From Neopestalotiopsis rosae (taxonomy: Eukaryota; Ascomycota; Sordariomycetes; Amphisphaeriales; Sporocadaceae), in the NCBI GenBank assembly GCA_023078685.1, contig JALGAS010000008.1, positions 1,922,001-1,986,000 of the forward strand: a stretch of DNA of 64,000 bases, written 5' to 3'. Under the pieces are notes generated by a model. The model saw nothing but the letters and a program-made list of their open reading frames with translations. It did no database searches and was not told the DNA's origin. This document shows positions 45,045-54,897 of the stretch, piece by piece; within the stretch, counting starts at the first letter, position 1; each line of letters opens with the position of its first letter. The position numbers and the translations under genes are program-made.

Positions 45045-46909
45045 TGCGCTCTGGAGCCCAAGTAGATGTTGTTTGAGTTTGCAAGAGTGCTCGAGACGGA
45101 GCCAGATCAGCAGAAATTCGAATATGTCTTCTCGTGGTGTTTCAAATTCAGTGTACAGTCGTACGAATGTGTTGTTCCTTCTTAAAATCGCTGAAAGCTC
45201 GTGTGCCACAAAACGGCCGAGTTGGTATCGTAGAACGCTGTACTGGCAAGGCCAGTATGCTAATAGAATGAATCTCTTGACGTAAAGTTCAAAGCCATCG
45301 ACAAGGCCAATTGAATACGTAATATGCAGTGTCTGCTCGTAGCACGCATATCCTCATCTTGCCCGGGCCCCTGAGCAGTTGCATTCGAAGAGCAATGTAA
45401 CGTGTCCCTAGCTATCCTTCACAATCAAAAACGGCATGTAATTCGTATTGCCACTGTCATCATTTCACAAGAAAATATTTGTCACTTATGGAACTCCAGC
45501 CAGATTGTTAAACATCTCATAGTACAGGCACCGAGCCATTGATGGCCGATCGCTTCGGAAATTCTCCATGGAGTTACCGGAACTTAAGCGCGGTGTTCGG
45601 CAAATGTCCCATCGTGCATATAAAATCCTTCTGATCGATTCGATTACGTAAGTTGTGGGGGTTTGAGATCCATTCTGGCCCAGTTTATGTGCGGTTATAC
45701 GACGAGTGCATCTGATATTGACACCAAGCTGGGTTATCTGATTGATCTGATTAGATAAGATCGACTCGCTTCGCTTTTGCGGCTCCGGACTGGTCGATCG
45801 TTTTTTTAAAAGTGGGATGTCAAGTGTAACCGGAGCCATGTGAAAACCCCGGCCGCCGAAACCTCTTACACTCGTGGTCCGCCCCTTGGCGCTAGATTCT
45901 TGGCATTCTTATTCTGAAGCCTAATTTACGCTTGTGCTTGTTCTCTCACTCTTGCTGCTTCTTCTCCGATGTAGTGTAAAGCTACTGGAGAAGAGGGCAG
46001 AAAGAAGAAGAACAAGAACAGGATGGAAAAAGGTATCAGAAGGGAATCGGATTATCGGAAAGAAGCGAGCTTGTTGCAACCTGTTCATTACAACGTTTCT
46101 GTTTCGAAACCTTTACATACAAGAAGAAGAGGTTGGCACTTGCTTCTACTTGGGTTCCAGGATGTCTATCAAGATTGCGTTGTGTTGCTCGAAAGCCTCG
46201 GTGCGATGATCCATTCGGTCATGCAACGGACAGGGTACGTGCCTGTGAGATGCCTCTAACACAAATCAATGAACAAATCCGAGCCACGAATTGGTGCAGA
46301 TTACGTAGCGTGTACGAACATACCTCATTGTCGTCTCCATATACCATCCAACCTTATTCTCGTATCGCCAGGAACACATGTTGTGGCAAATCAGTCTGTA
46401 CCCACTGACAAGGGGCGATCCTGATATCACATGGATATGTCCTCTATGAAGTCGACCATCCGCAGAAAGAAATCGGCCTATCCAGGGTATTTCGCGATTT
46501 GTCGCATGATAGAATAGGCTATTCATCCGTTGAGGGGAGTCTCTTAGGTTCGTCTCGAAATTTGGACCAAAAGAAAAGCAGAAGTTGTTCCGATGATCGG
46601 ACAAAATTTGATGTCGTTTGCAACGAGTATGGTTTGTAACTTGGCTGAATGCTTCCACTATCCTAGCTGAAGGTCATTCAGAAAGATCGAGATTGATGGC
46701 GCTGTATGTTTCTATATAATGGCTTCAAGTCTATAGGAAGCCTGCCTGAAATTGCCATTGACTGGTTGAAACGCTTGAGTGCATAGCGACACCCTCTTTT
46801 CATTATGGCACCAGTAAAGCGTTCAATGACGCTTGTCTCGGGTTCCAATACAACCTTTCGCCAGCAAAGGTTCGACCCACGTAACGGCGAGGTAAACTCC
46901 CCACTCATA
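45045..46909. other. Intergenic between MFS start and Tc1 element
   Basis: It holds the MFS promoter and, before the element was inserted, the promoter of the NRPS-PKS. An ATG-led open stretch at 46805-46880 is in frame with the NRPS-PKS if an intron is assumed. A minus-strand frame at 45486-45839 has no motif. Confidence 0.4.
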
Positions 46910-46925
46910 AGTCTCCGCACGGGCC
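46910..46925 (+). repeat. Left terminal inverted repeat of Tc1 element
   Basis: It begins AGTCTCCGCACGGGCC directly after the TA at 46908-46909. It matches the inverse of the right end except at two positions. Confidence 0.85.
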
Positions 46926-47030
46926 CCATATAAGGACGTATAATACGGACCACCACCCATACTTGAATATACGTTTTCTAACTCAAAATGCACTCAAAAA
47001 ATATGGAAAAATATGCATTTTGTACGGAAA

Positions 47031-48137
47031 TCAATAATAAGTATACCAGCCACGTGCTCGGAGGCATGCACGAATACGGCGTCCCATGGACTGGACCAAG
47101 GTCGCAATATACCCGTTATCCATCTTACTCCACGCCGCGGCGATTACCTCCCGCGCCCAGGCTTGATCTGCTATATTATCCTTCAGATCTTGGAACCGAG
47201 GCTCTATTTGACGGATTTTGGCCTTCAGTGCCCGCCAGACGTGCTCGATTGGGTTCAAATCAGGGCTGTGAGCAGGCCAGTCCAGGGTCCAGATGCCGTG
47301 GTCCATAAGCCACTCGGGAGTGCCGCCAAATTTGTGTATACGAGCATTATCTTGCATAAAAATATCCCCAGGTTCGTAGAACGGGAGCAGGCCTTCCTCG
47401 AGGACCGATTGATATGATCGTGAAGTTACTCCTCGGCCGACGGAGTCGTCGTCCGGCTCGGGGAAGACGAGAGGTGACCGTCCGCCTTCCCCGTCGCGTT
47501 GCCAGATCATTGCCCACACCATCACGGAGATTCTTGGTCTCCCGTGACTCTCCGGGTTCACAAGATCATAACGGTATCGTTCTCCCGAATAACGGATGAC
47601 CCATACGCCCGGAGAATCCGGATCATTCTGGACCGTACATTCGTCGGAATAGAACGTATTCAATAAGGTGCGTATTTTGTCCGGGGAGTTGAAATAACGG
47701 CAGAATTGGAGTCTCTGCTCGACGTCCTCCTCCATGAGATTGATACGACGGGCTGCTCGCCACTTCTTAAGCCCGTGACGATATAGAATCCTTTTGATCG
47801 TATTAATGGATGCCTTGGTACGTGCCTCGACCTTGAGGGCGGCATACGTGGCCCGGGGTTGCCTTCGCGCCAGCACAACGATCCTGTGCTCAGATCGGCG
47901 ACTAAGCAATCTAGGGGCACCCTTTCGGTAGGCTGATTTCGCGGTGTTGCGCGTTGTGAAGTTGTTGACGATATTGGTCACGGTTTCCACGCGCTCCGTG
48001 CCGAACGCGTCTGCCACCTCCCGGCGGGTTTTCCCCGATGCACGAGCAGCAACCATGGCTGCACGGGCTTCTGCGGTGAACTCGCAGTTCTTCCCGCGAT
48101 TTCCGCTTATAACGGTACCAAATTCACGTAAATCCAT
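47031..48137 (-). CDS. Tc1-type DDE transposase
   Basis: An uninterrupted 368-codon frame. An N-terminal helix-turn-helix region (about residues 20-60, TRREVADAFG) and a second DNA-binding segment (about 95-130) precede the catalytic core. The DDE triad is Asp165 in FYSDE, Asp263 in FMQDNARIH and Glu298 in NPIEHVW, with 34 residues between the last two, the Tc1 DD34E spacing. All three are kept and there is no stop or shift, so the enzyme may be active. It cuts and pastes the element at TA sites. Confidence 0.93.
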   Translation of the reverse strand: MDLREFGTVISGNRGKNCEFTAEARAAMVAARASGKTRREVADAFGTERVETVTNIVNNFTTRNTAKSAYRKGAPRLLSRRSEHRIVVLARRQPRATYAALKVEARTKASINTIKRILYRHGLKKWRAARRINLMEEDVEQRLQFCRYFNSPDKIRTLLNTFYSDECTVQNDPDSPGVWVIRYSGERYRYDLVNPESHGRPRISVMVWAMIWQRDGEGGRSPLVFPEPDDDSVGRGVTSRSYQSVLEEGLLPFYEPGDIFMQDNARIHKFGGTPEWLMDHGIWTLDWPAHSPDLNPIEHVWRALKAKIRQIEPRFQDLKDNIADQAWAREVIAAAWSKMDNGYIATLVQSMGRRIRACLRARGWYTYY

Positions 48138-48215
48138 GGCGATTTGATAAAGTTGTGTATTTTTGAAAATAAAGGGTGGTATCTAGACGCGTCGTATTAC
48201 CATGTGTGGGGGGGT

Positions 48216-48231
48216 GACCCGTGCGCAGACT
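48216..48231 (-). repeat. Right terminal inverted repeat of Tc1 element
   Basis: On the minus strand it reads AGTCTGCGCACGGGTC and is followed on the plus strand by TA at 48232-48233. It ends 18 bp before the first base of my NRPS-PKS exon model. Confidence 0.85.
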
Positions 48232-48249
48232 TATGACCGGTTAGTGTAG

Positions 48250-51200
48250 CTACTGATGCTACGGCAGTATATCCATTAACGCATAGCCAAGAGGGAATTT
48301 GGATCGACTACTTGGCGAGACCAGAAAGTACACAGTACAATCTTTACCTTGACCTGGATTTTGCATCGGCCGGAGATGGGACAAATACCTCCAACACTCC
48401 AACTACGGCTGTAGTCTTAGAAGGTTAGGTCGACACATCTCTAGCCATGTTATTGAAACTAATAGCGGAATCTTGTAGCGATAAATGCCGTCGTCAAAAG
48501 GCACGCAGCTCTCCGCTCTACAATTGTCTTGCTCAACGGAAAGCCGCATATCCAAGAACATGACGCGAGCACCGCGCTGCCATTCATTCGGCTACTGGGC
48601 GACATTACCGATGAGCACACTGTCCACAAGATCCTTCGTGAACCATTCGACCTCACCTGCGAATATCCAGCGCGCTGGTACGTGCTGCAAAAGTCAGAGG
48701 GGCTGCAATTATACCTCGTTGCGCATCACATTGCCATTGATGGCGGCAGCATGAGCCAAATTTCGAGAAGTCTCTTTGAGATCATCAAAGGAGAGGATAG
48801 TATTGCTACCCACACATCCGAGCGGTTTCAAGCTGCACATGCGATCGAGGCAAGGAGACTGACAACCCATCGTGACGGGATGAGCTAACAATTTCACAGC
48901 AAGGATGGCTTCCCACAACCGCCAGGAGACAAGCGGAAGCTGTTTGTCTTTCTCAGATCAAAGATGTCCTCCCCTTTTCATGGCCAAGAGAGACAAATCC
49001 TTCTGCTGCTGCGACGACTGACAAGTTTCGCGACATCCAGACGTGGGCAGTCTTTTCTAAAGAGGTATGTTTCTTTCTCCTTTCTATTTTCTATTTTCAA
49101 AGATGCACCCTTTATACGCCATCAAGGCGTACTGATCTCTAGATTTTAGGATCTAAGTACTTGGAGCTCTTTGTTCAGAACCTCGTGGTTCAGAGTTGCC
49201 ACAACCTTGGTTGGGCTAGCTTTACACAGAGAGGCCGGAAACCCACTTGACGGCGAGCACATGTTATCCGTCGCATTTGATGGCCGACCCGAAGGGTTCG
49301 AGAACACGGTCGGACATTTCGCCAATGCCTTGCCAGTCATGATTCCCGTTGCTCATCACCTCCAAGCTGGCGGGCAACAGAGCACTCTTTCGTCTCTGGT
49401 GCGGTCTGTATCGTCCAACATATCTCGGGTAAAAAAAGCACAAAGGTTATCGGTACTGGATATCGCAAGAACTTGTCATGCAAAGGGGCAGGAGTTTGGT
49501 ACGCCCCAGGTAGCAGTCTCTTACTCGCCCAGACTATCAAATGATTCATGCCGTCTGTTTCCAGTAGAAGGCAGATGGGACCTGTTTTTTGTCTTCTTGG
49601 ATTCTCCTGAAGGCATAGAGCTCGGGGTAAGAACGTAATCTCTGTATAAGGCGCCGCCGTGGAGAACTATCGTGCTGATGGTTTCTATTTGCTGTGCAGG
49701 TCATCTACGATCCTACCATTTTCAGCGACACAGCCATGCAAAGCTTGCGGAAATCCTTCGAGAAAACAGTCACATTCAGCAAATCGCAGGACGAGCGACT
49801 TAGTGGCTTGTTCTCATTGCCAAAGTACCTCGGTGTACCAACTAGCGATGATTCAGGGGACAACTTCCTTGGTGTCCACCAAATGTTCCAATGGCAGGCA
49901 GAAAGCAACCCAGATCAGATCGCCCTCTTTTGCGAGGAGTCTGGAGAAGCTATGACGTATGGAGAACTTGACACTTTCTCTTCCATTAAAGCACAAGGTA
50001 AGAGACCCATCAATCATCTAAAGTCTCCAGCCCGATATCCTGACAAAGACAAGTTCTTACTGCGCATGGCGTTTGCGCGGAGTCCGTCGTCGTTCTTTGC
50101 CTGGATCGCGGAGTTCATCTTCTTGAATGGATCTTGGCCGTATTAAAAGCTGGCGGCGCCTTTGTTTACCTTGACCCAAAGTTGCCCTCCAACCGAAAGA
50201 TATCAATTTTAGATCAGTCCGCAGGCTCTGTGCTTGTTGTGGACGACGCTGATAATGGTAGCTCTGTTTGGAAGAGTCAATTCACTGGTATTGTGGTACA
50301 GCACGGGGCAGTTGATGCCATTGGCGCCTCTGTCGAGAGCAAGGTCCAAGAACAAGAGTTACCGACAGAAGTCAAACCTAACCAGCTTGCATACATGATA
50401 TTCACGTCCGGAAGTACAGGAGAGCCAAAGGGAGTCATGATTGAGCATGGTAGCTTTGCGCACTTTGTCCGGTCAAGCACCTCGGTCTATGATACAAAGT
50501 ACACCACCCGGACGCTTCAATTGGCCTCGTTCAACTTTGATGCATCCATCCTGGAGTGGTCAACGACACTAGCTGCCGGCGGGACGCTGTGTTTGGCCCA
50601 GGATCCGGCGGCACTGGTCGGCGAGTATCTAGCCGACGTCATTGAAATGAACCAAGTCACTTTCATGCAAATCACACCGACGGCCCTTGCCACGATTCCT
50701 CCCGAACGCGATCTCCCATCGCTGCGATGCATCTCTGTCGGAGGAGAAATGGTACCGGGAGATCTCATTTCACAATGGACAAAGAGAGTACGCGTGATAA
50801 ACTCATATGGACCGACAGAGACAAGGTTTGTGCTGAAGATGATGCCATAGATGCTTTCTTGGTTTCTTTTCTTTTTTTTTGGCAACAGATTTCTAACGTC
50901 ACAATCTACCCAGCATCGCCGTCACTTTCCGACCATATGCCAAGAATGAACCGGTTACGGATGCGGTCACTGTTGGAAGACCACCTCAAGGCACGGAGAT
51001 CCATATATGCAGTCCAGTAACCGGAAAGATTCTCCCCCAGGCCAGAGAAGGCGAAGTTTGCATCAGTGGTCATAGTGTCGGTCGAGGGTGAGCGCGAAAC
51101 TTTACTTTACCGAACGTTTTGAAAAGAATGCTAAACCATGATCGACAGATATCGGAATCGACAGGACCTGACAGACAGTAAGTTTGTGATACATCCAGGT

Positions 51201-54108
51201 TTCGGCAAGCGATGTTATCGAACAGGCGATCGAGGAATGCTGTTATGGGATGGTAGCCTTGTTATACATGGACGAATTGACCGGGAGGTCAAGGTGCGAG
51301 GTACGATAACATTCTTCCCGAGTCGTGTGACGGTTAACTGAAAGTGTTGGGATTTTTAGGGTTTCGCATATCTTCAGACGAGGTCGAGAAAGCCATCATT
51401 GATGCAGGCGCAGGGGTGAATAGCGCCTCCATCCAGTCATCTCGAGATGGACTGGCGTTAATCGCGCTTGTCACTCCCAAAGACTGTCCGGCTCAGCTCA
51501 TACTGGAGAACCTCAAAGCGTCTCTTCCTGCTCACATGGTTCCGTCCAAGATTGTCAGCTTACCCACACTCCCGATGACTGTCAGCGGAAAGGTCGACCA
51601 CAAGATGATCAAGGAAAACCTGAGCACTTATCTCGTCGCAAGAACTGCGAACCATTCGCTGAAACCACTCAACACTACGCAGACTGCTCCTCGACGGACC
51701 AAAACTGTACCCTCGGCGGCCCTGGAAGATTACATTGCTAAAGTCTGGCAAACGGAGATAGGCTTGACAGAAGCACCCTCCCAGAATGTCAACTTCTTTG
51801 ATATGGGCGGCCATAGGTAGGTTCACAATCATGGACCAAGTTCACAAGGGTACTAACTCGTTTCTATAGCCATATGGTCCCTCGTCTGCATAAAAAGATC
51901 AAAGAAGACCATCCAGAGTGTGGAATACGCATGGTTGAGCTGTTCCATCATTCCACCATCGCTAGTCAGGCCCAGCTGTTACGCCGAGGCACCCGTGAGG
52001 ACATCATCGCCGCCGCCACTACAGAGCATTCGGAGATATCAGGTGACCGCTCACCTGACACAATCCAGGTAGCGACACCAGAAAGCTCTCCCACGTTGAA
52101 CAGCTCTAGTGTCACACTGGATCGGGATGGGGATCGCAGTGTTGCAGTGGTCGGCGTGGCTGGAAAGTTTCCAGGTGCTGAGGACCCGGATGAGTTGTAC
52201 GCAAATCTCGCAAAAGGCCGCTCGGGAATCCGGGAAAGCGCCTCAAAAAATGCACCAAAGCCGCTGCCAGAAGGTTGCCTCTGGGTTCCACGCGTCGGGT
52301 CTCTGGCCGGCGCCGAAGACTTTGACCATTCGTTCTGGAGACTGACACGGGAAGAGGCCATGGATATGGACCCCCAGCAGCGACTCTTTCGCACCGCCGC
52401 AGTGCAGGCTCTCGACGATGCCGGTATCGACACCTTCAAGGACCAGGTCAATCGTGTGGGTATGTTTGTCGGCGCGGCAGCGAATCGTTATCATAATTTC
52501 ACACAGGCTGTCGCTGGCGACGCCTTTCAGCGGGCCAATCGGGGGTTTGTGGCTCCTTGCATCTCGGCCCGTACGGCTTACCACCTGAATCTCCACGGGC
52601 CAAATGTGACCATCAACACCAACTGCGCGAGCGGAACGGTGGCGCTGTCGCTAGCGATTGACGCCCTCAGAAACCACAGGTGTGATGTGGCTGTAGTGGG
52701 AGGAGTCTCTGTGCAGTTATTCGAGTAAGCACATATTCTTTTCTGATCAATTCGATGAAATTGTTGTTAACAGATGATCAATTAGGGGAGGTTACATAAC
52801 TCAAAAGGGAAACATTTTCTCGGCAACGGGAAAGTGCAGGCCCTTTGAAGAGAGTTCTGACGGCACTGTTCCGTCTGATGCAGTTGTGGCCGTGGTTCTC
52901 AAGCGCACTCAAGACGTCGCTCGCGATGGGGCATCGGCGTACGCCCTCGTCGCCGGCGCTGCCTATAACTCGGACGGTGCAAGCCAGAAGGTTGGGTTTC
53001 AAGTGCCCTCACCGCAGGGCCAAGCAAACGCCATTATTGCCGCATGGGCAGATGCTCGCTTATCGCCGGAAGGCCTGGATTATATCGAGTAAGGTTTTTT
53101 CTCTCGCGTTGGTGATCCCCGACAAACAATTGGTTTCCTGACAATCAATAGACTTCATGGAAGCGGCACGCCCATTGGAGACGCGCTAGAGCTTGACGGA
53201 CTTCGAAAAGCACTGGATCACCTGGGATACACGCGTAAAGACTGCATTGTCGGATCGAATAAAGGCGTCCTCGGGAACACACAGGTAAAGAATCAGACCA
53301 TTTGCAACGCGAATAGAGCTGAAAAAAATCCATAGCAAGCATCCGGACTCACCTCGTTGATCAAGATCTGCAAGTCGATTCAGCGTGGAATCGTCCCCAA
53401 CATGTGGTTGTCTGGGCCACTGAGCCCCGTGATCCGTCCAGATCTTTCGCTAAACTTTGCTTACGAGCCCAAAAAGCTGCATCCAGACTCCCTGATTGGC
53501 ATTTCTGCTGCTGGCTGGGGTGGTGTTAATTCACACGTCGTCATCAAGGTGCCGCCGACTGAGCTCTTGAGGGGTTCCAGTGCCCCCAAGCCCAAGCGAA
53601 CTTTCAGGCTTGAGACGCTCTCTGCGCCGCGATTGATCTCGGAAGACATCGCGGACGACTTTGTAAAAGTGAATAAAGGGGAAGACCTGATCATCCACGA
53701 GCTGTCCAAGATGCTCAGCGGAGTTGAGATCGGCCCGCACACGGATCTCCGCGCTGCTGGTGTAGACAGCAGCATGTTTGTCAAACTTGCACACTTCCTG
53801 CGGGCATCTGAGGACCATTTGTTTCTGCCGTAAGCGTCATAGTCCCATAACCCCTCCTATGCCACTAGTGACACCAATATTGGGGATTATGAAACCAAGC
53901 TTCGAGATAACTAAATCAATTGAACAGGATGAGAGCGTTGTTAAAACCAATCGTTACTCCTACAACGCTTGCAGCCGCGCTGAAACCGTCGCTCAAGGCG
54001 CCGTCGATTGAGGCTGGTATTGCTATGGACGGAGCCGCTGCACCGCACCTGTTCCAGAGTATCGAGGGCACTTTGAAGGAGACAGGCGGTCAAATAATCT
54101 CAGTCTGA
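48250..54108 (+). CDS. NRPS-PKS hybrid synthetase, C-A-T-KS-T (TAS1-like)
   Basis: Fourteen exons in phase from 48250 code for about 1,670 aa; the start codon is not certain. C domain: HHIAIDG at 48724. A domain: FTSGSTGEPKG at 50401, FDASILEW, SYGPTET, YRTGD, and SGKVDHK. First carrier: DMGGHS across the intron at 51817-51869. KS: Cys in NTNCASG (52624), His in LHGSGT (53156), and Asn in VLGNTQ (53276) where most KSs have His. Second carrier: GVDSSM, Ser at 53768. No AT, KR or TE is present. Known TAS1 enzymes join an amino acid to a beta-ketoacyl group, and the KS closes a tetramic acid ring. Introns: 48424-48478, 48850-48899 (GC-AG, unsure), 49065-49149, 49627-49699, 49998-50053, 50826-50913, 51088-51148, 51301-51359, 51817-51869, 52725-52785, 53089-53151, 53285-53335, 53830-53927. 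Confidence 0.92.
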
Positions 54109-54897
54109 GTGGAAGATTTGTACTATCCAAAAGCCCTATAGAAAAGTCAAAAAGAAAGAAAGCATGGCAAACAAAAATTGAGTTGCATTATATTGGCGAC
54201 TCTACTTGTCAGATTTTTCAGTTCTTGTCGATGCGAACATAAATCGACATCAAATTTACAGAGGATTATAGCATATGCTAGTGAGGGCTCCCAATACGTG
54301 CACGAGGTCCCGAGCCATTTAATTACGTAGGTAATCTTTGGTTTTCCACGTACTGCACATCTTGCTTTCTTCCTCACTGTCAGTGCAACTGCCAATTGGT
54401 CAATATTCGTGAGCTTTTCAGCGTCACAATTCCCAGAGGACTATTCGTCGCTCGGTTTTAGGCGGTGGTATGGGCGTAGTCAAAGAAATCGTAATGCTGA
54501 GCAATCTTCGCGGTGGTTTAATCGCTATGGTGCAGCGCTGTGGCACTAGTCTGGGCGCTGGGGTGTGGCGCTGTAGTTCTAGTTCCAGCGCTGTAGTATC
54601 GCGCTGTAGCCCTGGCAATAATGGAATATGGTTTTTTGCCCTGCATCGGAGCTGCTTAATTGTAATTCATCTGCTGTACATGAGGCTTAATTTGACTGAG
54701 AATGTAGCGATATGTCAGCAAAGATATAATCTCAAAGCTTTTATGTGCGAAAGCGCCACCAAAATGTATGATTTTGCCTGTGTGATCGAGCATAACGTGG
54801 TACACACCGGGCCTCGGGCATGTATTGGGGGGCTGCTAGTGACCATCATAGAACGACACCTCACCAAACTAAAACTTTGGCCTCGCCCTCTCTGGAC
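54109..54897. other. Convergent spacer between megasynthase genes, with short GCGCTGTAG repeats
   Basis: Both megasynthase genes end here. Between 54535 and 54609 the 9-mer GCGCTGTAG, or a one-base variant, occurs four times at irregular spacing. No coding sequence is recognised. It should contain both 3' untranslated regions. Confidence 0.5.

Larger units (their letters stand above)
46910..48231 (-). mobile_element. Tc1/mariner-family DNA transposon, apparently complete
   Basis: The 1,322-bp element is bounded by 16-bp inverted repeats (46910-46925 and 48216-48231) that differ at two positions. TA dinucleotides flank it at 46908-46909 and 48232-48233, as expected for Tc1/mariner target duplication. 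One intact minus-strand transposase fills most of the interior. The intact frame and well-matched ends suggest recent arrival with little point-mutation damage. It lies immediately upstream of the NRPS-PKS coding sequence. Confidence 0.9.

Noticed and set aside
45486..45839. 117-codon minus-strand frame starting MAPVTLDIPLL
   Set aside because: Basic, irregular composition with no domain, in the MFS upstream region; no splice continuation found.
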